Assembly: GCF_000764305.2 (NCBI RefSeq)
Contig: NW_025943941.1
Coordinates: 124,001 to 188,000 of the forward strand
Direction: 5' to 3'
Origin: Hyalella azteca
Lineage: Eukaryota > Arthropoda > Malacostraca > Amphipoda > Hyalellidae
DNA: 64,000 nt
In this document: positions 22,205 to 33,223 of the stretch, piece by piece
Position numbering within the stretch: the first letter of the stretch is position 1
Layout of the letters: the number at the start of each line of letters is the position of its first letter
Made by a program: the position numbers and the translations under genes
The notes under the pieces: model-generated
The model's input: only the letters and a program-made list of their open reading frames with translations
What the model was told of the DNA's origin: nothing
Database searches by the model: none

Positions 22205-22246
22205 TACAGTACGAGCAGAGAGCGAACGCAGCACTAATACGTGCTC
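22205..22246 (-). CDS. Splice-bounded segment paralogous to 33319-33352
   Basis: The acceptor ATATCCCCTGCAG is preceded by CCTGAC, a branch-point-like motif, and CATTTTTTGCTTTTG. The 42-nt segment ends TACTGTAG/GTAAGA. One phase is open (ARISAAFALCSYCR). The corresponding part of 33319-33352 reads RISATSALEQR, and the intron-side sequence is also similar. It may be a duplicated or alternative exon, or a decayed copy. Upstream on minus another donor ATGAG/GTAAGTCC lies at about 22372, following a segment with a C-x3-C motif. Confidence 0.3.
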
Positions 22247-22717
22247 TGCAGGGGATATATGAGTCAGGCTGACCCACACAAGAGCAAAAGCAAAAAATGC
22301 CTAGATGTTTGGTAAAAGTCTCTATAATTACTTCACTAATGACCATGTCTTGTGAGATGCAGACAGGACTTACCTCATAACTGACCAGCACAAATTATCT
22401 TACAAATGAATCCCGCAGTGAAAGGTTGTACGTAGTAATTGTCTTGGAACTGGGCACTGGAATCGTGAATCGTCGCATGTTATACGCTCGGTAATAAGAC
22501 CAAGTATCTTGAAATGGAGGCAAAACGCAACTAAAGAAAGTAATAATGACAATTTTACGCGCCAACCTCCATTTGAAAATTTTGGAAAAAGATAAATTCA
22601 TGTAAAAGTATTATCATGTAGGTAAACGTCTGTAAATCCGAGTGAAATATTATTTAAAAATTATATCATATAATATATTTTATAATATCTATATCTTATA
22701 ATATAAAAGGTACTCAC

Positions 22718-23202
22718 AAGAATGTGTGACGTGACAAAACTAAGCCCATCGCTGCTCTCCCGCACGACGGTTGCGTGGTCGCTGTTCTCCTTAGAGATCG
22801 TGGCGATCAGGACGGACTTTGCCATCGTGCGGTGAGGCTTGATTCTCTTCCTGCCTTCTCCATGCCACCTCGGTCCCTTCTCCTCCACCCGCTCCTTGAT
22901 CAGACCAGCGGCCTGCATAGCGGCGGGGACACCTCGTGTGGCGGCGGGGACACCTCGTGTGGCGGCGGAGACACCTCGTGTGGCGGAGGGGACACCTCGT
23001 GTGGCGGCGGAGACACCTCGTGTGGCGGCGGAGACACCTCATGTGGCGGAGGGGACACCTCGTGTGGCGGCGGGGACACCTCGAGTGGCGGCTTTACAAG
23101 GGCTGACCCGCGGAGTGACATGCGACCGGACGCGGCCTTCGCTTCCGGCTTATTGAGGTCCAGAAAAACAACTCCATCATTGCAAGCTATTTGGCTGTTC
23201 AA
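22718..23202 (-). CDS. Coding-like block with a 7-residue repeat, unknown gene
   Basis: GC-rich minus-strand block with two linked coding-like parts. Upstream (23202 to about 22900), one frame reads VVFLDLNKPEAKAASGRMSL and then about eight EVSPPPH repeats, made by a 21-bp DNA repeat (22919-23092). Downstream, a different frame reads AAGLIKERVEEKGPRWHG and then MAKSVLIATISKENSDHATV, and runs to ATTCTT/GTGAGT, a good donor (exon end 22718). The internal ATG has a strong context (CACGATGG). Third codon positions are GC-rich in both parts. The frame switch falls inside the repeat: an indel during array expansion, an intron with the acceptor CTATGCAG at about 22915, or two separate starts could explain it. 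No family is recognised. Confidence 0.4.
22919..23092. repeat. 21-bp tandem repeat, 8 copies
   Basis: Unit GGCGGCGGGGACACCTCGTG (plus T), with GCGGAG and GAGGGG variants. It lies inside the coding-like block and encodes EVSPPPH on minus if translated. Confidence 0.95.
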
Positions 23203-23791
23203 TATCCTATTTTAATTGTCGAAATAAAAATGTTCTAAAAATTACATTCGGAACAACTAGGAACTTTGTTTGTACTTTTTTCATGGTTTGTGTTATGCAA
23301 GTTATTCTGCGGATATGAACTGAAAAAAAGCAAGTGAATCTTTGCACATGAAATGTTGCTGATGCCATCGAAAATTTAGGTAAATCTTCAATAACCGTAA
23401 TCCCAATTACCTTTTAAAGTATTTAAAGTAATTATCGTAACAATGTTCTTGATATAGAAAAACATATTACACTGGTAATATTTAACAGATATACCGATAA
23501 ATACCATGTAAACAGATGCCAGATAATTAGTAATTTTTAATTGATTGGTCATTAGCTACTTTCAATGAGTATCTCAAGACACAGAATGTAAAAATACCAC
23601 AAATGTAAGAGTCTGTGAATATATATATATTAATTTTAGAGCATGGACTTATTATATGGAATCAGAGAAAACTGATTATAAAATAATTGGCAAATTATCC
23701 CTTGAAGTGTTAGTATAATCGAATTAGTAAATTTTGGTATGAAATTAATTTTGCATTAATTAATTAATTTTTTAATTTTTTAAAACCGCAC

Positions 23792-23901
23792 TGCATTGTG
23801 AGCCCTGATAACGTGAACCGCTTTGCAATTTGAGCCCTGCTGATCATGAACTGTTATGCAATTTGAGCACTGCTAATTATGAATTGTTATGCAATTTGAG
23901 T
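23792..23901. repeat. 33-bp tandem repeat, about 3 copies
   Basis: Unit GAGCCCTGCTGATCATGAAC then TGTTATGCAATTT. It is related to the repeat at 24281-24371. Confidence 0.85.
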
Positions 23902-24280
23902 GTAATCGCGATTTCATAGAGTTGCCCTCTGTTGCATTTTTGTTCCGACCTTCAGTCGCCTTTTTCCCAAGCACCGAAGTTCACCCGTCAGTCCATGGCT
24001 TGCTTTCAATTCATACCTGCCTTAGCAGTGAATTACTTCAGTAAGTCAGTGTTCTCTCACTAATTTGTTCATAAATTGTTGTCTGAATTAGCATGATAAC
24101 TTCTTGTGCTGTAATGTTTATCTTAGGAAATCCTTACCTATATTTATGCTTTGAAATATATAAATTATTTGACTGTCAATATTTTAATTGTCAATGTTTA
24201 TTTTACAGAAACAAAAAAAACGTGTTGTCCCAAGATTCCAAATTACCCCTTTGTTAAGCACTTGTGTCGAAAATTCGTCT

Positions 24281-24371
24281 GAGCCTAAAGGGCTTACAAG
24301 TTGCCTTGCTGAGCATGAACGTCTCTGCAGTATGAGCCTTGCTGAGCATAAACTGCTCTGCATTATGAACA
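24281..24371. repeat. 33-bp tandem repeat, 2-3 copies, related to 23792-23901
   Basis: Unit GAGCCTTGCTGAGCATAAAC then TGCTCTGCATTAT, with the same length and recognisably the same sequence as the array 400 bp earlier. Confidence 0.8.
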
Positions 24372-24929
24372 GAGTGGTTCAACATTAAGTGAACACCTCG
24401 TCTCTAAATCCATACACATGGTCTCTCTTATGGGGTCATATGGTATAAAGTTACCAAAGGTGTTTATTATTACACTATATATCATATAGCGTTTTATGGT
24501 GTGGCACTGTTGGGGCACGAAATTTCACGATTTCTGGTTTGATCTCAAGAGCACATGTCTGGCATTAGCCGTAATTTTTATAGGCACACAACTGCTCCGT
24601 GCATTCACATCGAGAACCTGCTGCCTGAGTACATCAGATTGTAGTTAAATTGAGGTCCTATTTACATTCAAGCAGCACTGATCGCTAAGCTACTTGTGTG
24701 CAGAAGTAATGCACGATATTCGTGTATTTATACTTCATTTGATTTGTTCTGCAAGGTTATTTTTAAGTGAAAAGCTGATTGTAAACTAATAAGATTTTGT
24801 CATATCAATTGAGTTATTTTGTCAATTCAACAGCGATTTATTCATCAAAGCATCAATACACATTTTACAAATTGCGTACGCCAGAGGAGCAGTCTTCAAG
24901 TTGCTCCGTCCGGTAATATTTAGTTAAAA

Positions 24930-25275
24930 TTTAGCGGTGGGTTCAGATGTGGCGCTGATATCGACCAGCAACGCGCAGGTCAAAGCATTACTGCGGCTCA
25001 AAATAGCTGCAATGTTCTACACTCCGCCACAATATCGATGTCGATTGGATGAACCCGAGCAAAACAACTGGGGCCATACTATAAAAATATGTTTAAGTAC
25101 ACGCAGCGGCCTAAGCATAAATAGTGACCAAGGTCTACGTAGCGACCTTATTACAATGGAAGCCCATGCACGTGCAGCAGCATAAGTACACGTAGCTGCA
25201 ACTCCTCTTCTGCAATTTTTTAGTTTAGTTTAAATGCCGTCAGTGATTGGCGGACGGAGTTACAAACTAGCAACA
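24930..25275 (-). repeat. Dispersed repeat family R1, copy c
   Basis: The core at 25221-25270 (AAATGCCGTCAGTGATTGGC) is the reverse of copies a and b. The region upstream contains GTACACGCAGCGGCC and ACGTAGCGACC motifs like those in copies b and d. The 82-codon plus frame at 24937-25185 lies inside it and is probably incidental. Confidence 0.4.
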
Positions 25276-26548
25276 ATTTTTAAAGGGATGTTCTTCATGT
25301 CACCAATACTCTCGTATCAGTGAAGTCCCGACCTCGACCTAGCAGTGCACGAGGATATAATATTAGCACGGGCATGTCATTAAGAGTGGCGATAAGACAT
25401 GAATAATGGTCGTTACAATGATACGAACTATCATTGCCTAGTTTTATGCGGGTTACTGTGCACCATCTTTGCAAGCAGGGCAAATCTTGCGGGACGATCG
25501 TCAGTTTTAGCTGACAGCGAATCGGTAAATGGAATTATTAATAAATTAAGTCTCCTACACTGACGTCCATTTTTGCCCAGTATCAACTTACTTAAAAATT
25601 ATACAAGAATGAAGTGAGAAAATTAAAGCATGAGTAAGTTTTTATATACACAACGCATAAACACACAACTCATCTTCTCTCCGCCTCAAAACTCTACGTG
25701 TCTTACTACCAATATTTCATTTACTTTTTGATTTACTCTAATGGTTATGAAAATCCGAGGTAAATAATAAATTTACCTACCAAATGTCCAAAAAATAAAC
25801 TCCCAAGGATTTTTAATTGATCTTCAATCTTTATATAATGATAAATGTAATAAATACACACATGCAGAGCTTTCAACAATTAATTAATCACGCAATGACC
25901 GGATATGATTGAACAAATGACGAAATGTGAGTTAAAAAGTTAAAAAAAGCTGAGATTCACTAATGCGTTGGATTCATATATTTTATTAGTTTTTTATTGA
26001 GTGAGAGGTCATCGTCATGTTGAGTCGACAAAAGCACGCCATTATAGCCGAGTATAGCACATCCACCAGGCATCAAACGTTGAAATTAATATGATTAAAT
26101 GTTGCTTTGACGAAATAAATTTGTAATTAAAATTGTTGCAACGAAATTTTCCTAAAAGGCATGTATGCTTCACTTTATTAACGAAAATCGTCGTTATTGT
26201 TGTCGTCGAAAAAGGTTGCGTTAGAGCGGCGCTCGGATAACATGATGACTATGAACTTATGAAAAGATGCATTATAGGATGCACGATAAGTAAATGCATT
26301 TATAATGCAATAATCCAAATAAACAAGAATAATTTATTCTTTGACAAAATATGCTTTCCCAGCTAGTGAGTAATTCAATGAAGCTGGACAATATTAAATG
26401 CGAATGGTAAATGGGTTTCATTATAAAAATTTTTTAAAAATCTGGCAAAAGAGCTCTTGGTTTTTATCTTTATCATTCCAGGTAGAACGTACGGATGAAA
26501 TTTATTCACATGCTAATTGAAAAGTTAACAGTATAACAATATAACAAT
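25276..26548. other. AT-rich sequence, no gene recognised
   Basis: Nothing specific seen. Confidence 0.5.
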
Positions 26549-26600
26549 ACCGACGACGACTCGGAGACGGAGGACGACGAAGGCGGCGCATCAGCGTGAC
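26549..26600 (+). other. Short acidic coding-like patch
   Basis: A GC-rich island reads TDDDSETEDDEGGASA then TGA on plus. The acidic Asp/Glu/Ser run resembles protein tails, but a GAC/GAG-rich simple sequence would read the same way, and no good acceptor precedes it. Confidence 0.15.
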
Positions 26601-26619
26601 CTTGGACTACGACGTCCTA

Positions 26620-27290
26620 AACTCATCATAAGGTCATAAGGTCATAAGGTCAGTAAGCAGAGCCAAATCTGAAAATCTTGAAATATTGAAATCGAGATAT
26701 CTGAAAATATCCAAGTCTAAAAATCTTATAAACCAAAAATCTAAATGAGGTAAATCTTGATATCTAAAATTCGTAAAATCAAAAGATCTTATAATCTAAA
26801 AATAGCTTCTAATCCAGGAAGCCGTCACTGGGATGAGGCAAAGAAGCTTATAATTGAGGAGCTAATAATCGATGAAGCTCCAGGGTACGATGAGGCTAGA
26901 GTAAAAGCTTTGACTCATGACTGAGTTCCGAGCAGCTAGAACTAAACCCAGAGTGAGTAAGAGGTGTTCAGCCGCACTTATGAGTCCAATCTGAGTATTC
27001 TTAGCTCACGCTCACTGCTCAGAGTCTCATAGAAGCTTATTCAACCTTACTCGGACTCAACGAAGATCTTGTAGTTCAAGTCTTAACACAATATTTATTC
27101 ACTGCTCTGAGGTTTCGGAAAACTTGACCTTAATCAAACTGTAACATGTCTGATAGACTCCAAACTATGGTGAATCTACTTAGATCTACGAGTAACTCTC
27201 CCTCTGCTCACTGACCAGGAACTAATCAGAGATTCGTAAACCTTACTCAGACTATAGCTAATACTCTGCCATTAGTTGATATTTTGTTTG
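26620..27290. other. Short repeats and plain sequence
   Basis: CATAAGGTCATAAGGTCATAAGGT (10-bp period) at about 26627-26652, then loosely repetitive AAATCTGAAAATCTTG-type sequence up to 26800. No gene. Confidence 0.5.
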
Positions 27291-27460
27291 CCAATTACAT
27301 TCGCACGTTATTCCACATGCCAATCACGCTCACCTGTTATTCAACACGTCAATCACATTCCCATATTATTCAACATGTCAATCACACTCACACGTTATTC
27401 AACATGTCAATCACATCACACTCACACGTTAATCAACATGCCAATCACACTCACACGTTA
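27291..27460. repeat. 29-bp tandem repeat, about 6 copies
   Basis: Unit CAATCACACTCACACGTTAT then TCAACATGT, with variants. Confidence 0.9.
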
Positions 27461-27462
27461 AG

Positions 27463-27594
27463 AGAGCTGAGTATGGAGTTGGTATGAGTGAGAGCTGAGT
27501 ATGGAGTTGGTATGAGTGAGAGCTGAGTATGGAGTTGGTATGAGTGAGAGCTGAGTTGGTATGAGTGAGAGCTGAGTAATGAATGGGTATGAGT
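27463..27594. repeat. 28-bp tandem repeat, about 4-5 copies
   Basis: Unit AGAGCTGAGTATGGAGTTGG then TATGAGTG. The last copies are shortened. It directly abuts the 29-bp array although the sequence is unrelated. Confidence 0.9.
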
Positions 27595-28340
27595 AGAGCA
27601 GACGCGTCACGCTTGACCCAGCCGAGATCGATGCGTCATTTGTGAGGCATGAGTAAATTACAGCCTCAGGACGGCGGGGGCTGCTGGTGACGGTCTCATT
27701 CACCCGTCACACTCATTAATTGCCTTATTTAATAAATTCAAATTATAATTTTAACCGAATTTATAGGATCTGTTGCAGAGATTAATTTCCACCGCACTAG
27801 TGTTTCGTCAGCTCATGTGTAATAATTGAATTATATATAAACAAGACGAAATATAATGCATTTTATCGACGTATTTCTCGGTTGCATCAAAAATGTGTTT
27901 TCTGATAAGTTATACATTCAATTATTGCTCGGTATTGCCTGGTGTCGATTTTACCTACAATCCAATAATACCTACAATTCAATGCATATAATGCAAATTC
28001 CCATTATTATGAATGCAAATAACTCTTGCAAATTCAAGACAGATCTATAAAACCATCATTTTACAAGAACAGCAAACCCTTATTGTACTTTCGTAATAAA
28101 ACTTAAAAAGTTTACGTCATTTCAGTTGAATTTATGCATGAAAATTTAGAAGTTTAACTTCATTCTTCCTAATCCTTCCTTCCCATTCCTTCACTTTTAT
28201 CAATTATTTCTGTCCTTTTTTTCATTTTTCCCAATAATTTGCACCTTTTCCCAATCATTTCCTCCCTTTCCTTCAATTTTCCCAATAATTTCCATTATTT
28301 TTCACTTGTCCCAATCCTCTCCTGAGTTCTTGAGTTCTTC
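27595..28340. other. No gene recognised
   Basis: AT-rich. A degenerate CCCAATAATTT/CCTTCC pyrimidine-rich run lies at 28160-28320. Confidence 0.5.
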
Positions 28341-28676
28341 GCGCCAGTGAGTGAGGTGAGATGAAGTGGGCTTTTGAGGAAAGGTTGCAGGCGATGGTAT
28401 TGGGCGCCAGTGAGTGAGGGGAGATGGCGTGGGCTTATGAGGGAAGGTTGCAGGCGTTGGTGTTGGGCGCTGATGAGTGAGGGGAAATGAAGTGGGCTTT
28501 TGAGGGAAGGTGGTTAGCGGTGGCGTTGAGAGCCAGCGAGTGAGGGAAAATGAAGTAAGCTTATGAGGAGAGGTTGACCGCGTTGGCAATGGGCTCCAGC
28601 GAATGAGGGGAAACGGAGTGGGCATTTGAGGGAAGGTGGCATGCTGTGGTGTTGGGCTCCAGTGAGTGAGGGCAAA
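28341..28676. repeat. 63-bp tandem repeat, about 5 copies
   Basis: Unit starts GCGCCAGTGAGTGAGGTGAG, continues ATGAAGTGGGCTTTTGAGG and ends with a GGTTGCAGGCG segment. The length is a multiple of three, giving a 21-residue repeat on minus (FPLTHWRPTPSPATFPHKP-like, 107 codons at 28302-28625). I read this as repeat-borne and not as a gene. Confidence 0.9.
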
Positions 28677-29861
28677 GTAAAGGTTAATAGCTTTTTGAAG
28701 ACGCTCTGCAGAAAATGCGGAGGAATTCTACTCTTAATTTTTCAATATTTCATGTTTACTAAATAGTTTTATTTCTAATGAAGATTCTAATTTAAATAGG
28801 GATTGTATAGATAATCTCGTCTTTTAATAATGCATGTTTGATTATTTCTTTCAATAATCTCGGTTTTCTTCCAACGAAGCCTGCTCTCCTCTATTTGGCT
28901 CCGAGTTGCACCACAACAAAATTTCTCAGATGTCGAATTCGATTCAAATCGATATAAATTAAATTATTCTGTTCATGTTTGGCTACTGAGCTGCCATGAA
29001 TTTTTCGCCATGGGTAATTTTGCCTTGCACCCTTAGGATTTAGGAGTTTTTTTCATGTATTAATTTTATACCCCTTTCCTACAGACCTAATTCATTTCTT
29101 CCAATTCATTTCTTTCCAACTATAGATTGAACCAATCTTTTAAATAATAATAAATATATTACTTAAAAAATAAGTTATCAGTCCAATAATTACCTTAATT
29201 ATTAACGGTTCAGCAGGAATTTCCGACTAATTTCGAATGCTAGCAAAAAATGCCAGTTATCTCACCAAGTAGATGATATAGATGACGATCATAAATTATC
29301 AAGACCGTCACTAAATCGTGGTTATAGTGATACTTATGGCGATAATTATGTTAATGGACAAACATTGTAGCAGGACAAATGCGCAAGTTCACGGTCTCTG
29401 CCCGTGGTCCTTCCATATGAGAATTATCTTGAATATTGTTCTGTATTAAATATAATAAGCACAAATATAATTCAATTTACCTGAGAATAAGGAAGCCATG
29501 TACAGATTTGAGGCTAACTTCGCAAACGTGAAATAAGTGATCACAGACAACAAATATAAAGTTTTATACTAATTAACGCAAAGATTTTAAACAGTTATAA
29601 AAATATTTAGCTTTTACAGGAATGGCACAAATTCTAAAGAGTTCTAAAAAATATTTAGCTTATATAGGAATGGCAGATACTGGCTCCAAGAGGTACCAGC
29701 TTGGAGACCGTATCCCAAGGTTGAGGGTTTGGGATCACGTTTTCTTTTACCTAGGATAGGCAAGACTGTCTGCCCATCGCGGCGGCCAACCAAAAATAAT
29801 TTCAACACGGTGGCCAGTCATCCCAATTGCAACAACACCATTCCAAAATAATAATAGGCTT
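28677..29861. other. AT-rich sequence, one weak exon candidate
   Basis: A minus segment at 29481-29513 (33 nt, open, between GTTTGCGAAGTTAG and CTCAG/GTAAATTG) could be a micro-exon, but its sites are only moderate. Confidence 0.4.
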
Positions 29862-30106
29862 GTGTGGCCGCCACCAGGCCGTGCACTGCAATACGGAGCA
29901 CCGTGCACCGCATCGCCTAGCGTGTGCGGCCGCCACCAGGCCGTGCACTGCAATACGGTGCACCGTGCACCGCATCGCCTAGCGTGTGTGGCCGCCACCA
30001 GGCCGTGCACTGCAATACCGTGCACCGTGCACCGCATCGCCCAGCGTGTGTGGCCGCCACCAGGCCGTGCACTGCAGTACGGCGCACCGTGCACCGCATT
30101 GCCTAG
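29862..30106. repeat. 60-bp GC-rich tandem repeat, 4 copies
   Basis: Unit starts GTGTGGCCGCCACCAGGCCG and continues TGCACTGCAATACGGTGCAC. Highly conserved. The 60-bp length keeps frames open on both strands. Confidence 0.95.
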
Positions 30107-30204
30107 CAACGCTCGTCATGACGCTGTCGTCCACAGTCAAGCTTCACTGCCGCTAGCCATGAACGCGCATCTTAGCAGCGTATGACATCGTGGATAATAC
30201 TTGG

Positions 30205-30345
30205 AAATGGTGTTCTAGGTTTATAGTACTGACGATGGAGCTGGATTCCGAAACGTTTTCAATAGAGATATGCTGAATTTGTGTGGAGTTCTATTCGATT
30301 TTAAATTTCTAGTGGATCTGCGATTCAAGCATTCTAGTGATATTA
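30205..30345 (+). mobile_element. Penelope family A 3' fragment
   Basis: Sequence from GTTCTAGG through the hammerhead-like motif to AATACTTA matches 3167-3310 in order, with moderate divergence. Only the non-coding terminal part remains. Confidence 0.6.
30229..30254 (+). ncRNA. Hammerhead-ribozyme-like core
   Basis: CTGACGA, then GGAG-CTGGA-TTCC (helix II with one G-U pair), then GAAAC. In hammerheads the base after CTGA is free, so the core is intact, unlike the copy at 3183-3208. Helices I and III were not resolved. Confidence 0.5.
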
Positions 30346-30429
30346 ATACTTAGGTAATGGTAGCGTCAGAAGCGGCAGCGAACCATGAGCCCTGCTTCTT
30401 CATGGTAACATACCGTGAGCCTATGATAT

Positions 30430-30794
30430 CACATGGCGGGATGAACACATGGCGGGATGAACACATGGCGGGATGAACACATGGCGGGATGAACACATGG
30501 CGGGATGAACACATGGCGGGATGAACACATGGCGGCATGAACACATGGTGGGATGAACACATGGCGGGATGAACACATGGTGGGATGAACACATGGCGGG
30601 ATTGGCACATGGCGGCATGAACACATGGCGGGATGAACACATGGTGGGATGAACACATGGTGGGATGAACACATGGTGGGATGAACACATGGTGGGATGA
30701 ACACATGGTGGGATGAACACATGGTGGGATGAGATGAACACATGGCGGGATGAACACATGGCGGGATGAACACATGGCGGGATGAACACATGGC
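30430..30794. repeat. Minisatellite, 16-bp unit, about 22 copies
   Basis: Unit ACATGGCGGGATGAAC with a GGTGGG variant that clusters in the right half. Because 3 x 16 = 48, the minus frames read a 16-residue repeat (HPAMCSSRHVFIPPCV). The frames of 120-203 codons are artefacts of the array. Confidence 0.95.
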
Positions 30795-30869
30795 ATGTGC
30801 ACCCTGTCGATGTGCCGCAACATTTTTGAATTTTTTTTCGTATTATTGTGTTTAGAGAATTTATTCATG

Positions 30870-31080
30870 TACTGACACGACCCAACATATATATCACATA
30901 CACATATAGTGACACAGCCTAACATATACTTCACATTTACGTATATATATAGTATAGACACGACCCGTCATTTACATCGCATATTTATATTAACACGTCC
31001 AACATGTTCCTCATATATAAACTAACAAACGCAACATCTATATCACTTGTATATATATCGACACCAACATAAGCATGTTG
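30870..31080. repeat. Degenerate 40-45-bp repeat
   Basis: Loose copies of GACACGACCCAACATATATC and a following ACATATATA-type segment. Strongly diverged. Confidence 0.55.
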
Positions 31081-31416
31081 TTAACCAAGTCTAACACTGC
31101 ACCGTGCACCTAAGCTGCGTCACTATGACAACAGCGGGGACTAGTTTCTTTCAATGGAATTAGCTGAAATAGCTGCCTTGAATTATAATGGAAGTATTTA
31201 AGAACAGATAATGGAAGTATGGGAAGCTGTCTTTTTTGAACTGAATTGTAAAGCATTTGTCAAGGTGAACGCGTTAAAAGCTTTTCACGAAGCCGTTCAT
31301 TCAGAAGGCAAGTCCAATATTGAACATTTGCGAGCAGCAACACGATATTTGGATCGGAAAAAATTCATTCGTAGTCAGAAATCATAATTTTGATGTAAAA
31401 TTCGAATTAAATAATT

Positions 31417-31566
31417 TCAATTTTTGCGATGTAGGCAATTGAGCGAGCGATAGATGTTCGACGACAGGTACGCAGGAGCCGCAAGAGTCGTTAACCTCAC
31501 ACGCCAGACGCCGAGGCGGCACTGACCTGGCGCCGGGGCACCTGCCCGAGCTAAGCTTATAGCCAT
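31417..31566 (-). CDS. Small minus-strand frame, possible first exon
   Basis: ATG with A at -3 and G at +4 opens a 49-codon frame beginning MAISLARAGAPAPGQCRLGV and ending at TGA (31417-31419). It lies in an isolated GC-rich patch. Within it, GCGCCAG/GTCAGT (after 31527) is the same donor string as in the candidate exon at 43831-44001, so the coding part may be only MAISLARAGAPAP. Plus frames are also open here. No family recognised. Confidence 0.25.
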   Translation of the reverse strand: MAISLARAGAPAPGQCRLGVWRVRLTTLAAPAYLSSNIYRSLNCLHRKN

Positions 31567-32216
31567 AATTTTCTTCATGAAAAAATATTACTGTGACCGT
31601 TGAAATTTTACTATTGCCGTAATATATATTTCATATATTATTTTCCGTGTAGAATTTAGCGTGTACAAATAATTGTTCTCGTTAAAAAAAAGTTCATTAT
31701 TAAAAAACTCATTGAAGAACTCATTAACAAATTTATTAAAAACGAATTCAAGAAGCCGCTTCGCTTCCATATCAGACTAAATATGAACTTTAACCTTGAA
31801 ATTTTGACTCTGTCGAAAAATACCAATATTGACCGCCGGTATTTTCATTGATCAATTAATTTTTCTTTTGACCACGGATAGGTTATGATGTTGTGGGCAT
31901 TTTTGAACACGATCACCGTATGATAATAAAGAACCTACAAGAAAACATAAAAAAATTAACAGTCATATCGGCAATTTTTGAATACTTATTAATAACATAA
32001 TAATACGCAGCACTGCAGTACTTTAGGAGGTAATTTACTATAAATGCATAATGCGTAGCACAGCACAAGATTATTACTTTTAAAAACGTTGTACGCGTTA
32101 CCACGACATCTTTACCATGTAAATCACAACGAACATCGAGAGATAAAATGACAACTGTACTTTTAAAGTGAACATAACACAATTAATAAACTTTAAAAAT
32201 CAACTTTGTGCGAAGG

Positions 32217-32228
32217 GCGGCCATCTTG
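32217..32228 (-). promoter_or_regulatory. TISU/YY1-like CAAGATGGCCGC
   Basis: 11 of 12 matches to SAASATGGCGGC. The ATG opens only 13 codons before TAA, so if it is used it would head a short frame or first exon. Confidence 0.3.
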
Positions 32229-32547
32229 AAATTCAACTTCTCTAAAGGAATACATTTTCATGCCAAAATATCTTGGTCGCAGTCAGACGCAATTCTGTCG
32301 ATATGTTAGCTTAACTGGAGCAGCGATTGGACTTCTTCCATTACATTGTGTTGGAGAATTTCTTCAATAACGCGTATCTTATAGTCAAGAAAATGGCTCT
32401 TAAATGATAACATTTATATTTTTTATGTATGATCGTATACCTCACAGGCGTACGAGCACGCTTACATTATGATCATCGAAAGCCTCACAGGCCATCAATA
32501 GTGGCTCATAATTTCAAATAATCAAATCGTTCGAGTAAAAAAAAGCA

Positions 32548-32588
32548 TCTGTTGGCCTCTGAGGCCTTAAGCCTCAGAGGCCAACAGA
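32548..32588. repeat. Perfect 18-bp inverted repeat, 5-base loop
   Basis: TCTGTTGGCCTCTGAGGC, spacer CTTAA, then its exact complement. Uninterrupted and GC-rich in an AT-rich setting. It can form a strong hairpin or cruciform. Confidence 0.9.
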
Positions 32589-32643
32589 CGCAGAAAGCTG
32601 ACAAGATAGATCTAAAAAATCTTAGCATCTCAAAGAAACGAAG

Positions 32644-32743
32644 TGACAAGTAGGGACAAGTGACAAGGAGGGACAAGCTACATGAAAGGACAAGTGACAA
32701 GGAGGGACAAGCTACATGAAAGGACAAGTGACAAGGAGGGACA
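32644..32743. repeat. 34-bp tandem repeat, about 3 copies
   Basis: Unit GACAAGTGACAAGGAGGGAC then AAGCTACATGAAAG. Begins 56 bp after the perfect hairpin. Confidence 0.9.
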
Positions 32744-33223
32744 GATAAAAAAAGCTGCATTAACGAAGACACTCGTACAAGAGGTCAGAAATTATCAACT
32801 TGCAGCAGGTTTGGGAGGCATAGGATCGCCACCGTGCGTCACTTTTCTGCAGCACCAATGCGAAATTAATGTTTCACATTCTGACTCCTTTTCAACCCCG
32901 GATTCAACATCATTCAATCATACTCTTCATTGTAGAAACCATGAGAAAATGTACATACACGTATCACAGCTACGTTACATACACGAGATATATCCACGTA
33001 GTTAATGTTTGTTAATTTACATAAATTTATAAGATAAAATGTGAGATTATACTTCCCGACTTCCCGATACTATTGGCACGACAGTACAAAAATTGAATGT
33101 CTTACCGTATAAGTCGTGCAAATTAATAAAGAATCTTTTACAATGCAACAACAATTTCAATCAAACAAATAAGTAATAAGTCAAAACTGTTTCAATTTTG
33201 AAATATGAAGAATTAATACTTAC

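Larger units (their letters stand above)
23203..24929. other. AT-rich sequence with two short 33-bp arrays
   Basis: No gene recognised. The arrays are listed separately. Confidence 0.45.
31570..33223. other. AT-rich sequence with short repeats and a hairpin
   Basis: No gene recognised. The TISU-like site, hairpin and 34-bp array are listed separately. Confidence 0.45.

Noticed and set aside
30350..30961. 203-codon Cys/His-rich frame
   Set aside because: 16-bp array read in three registers. The CVHPAMCSS pattern is not a zinc-finger spacing.
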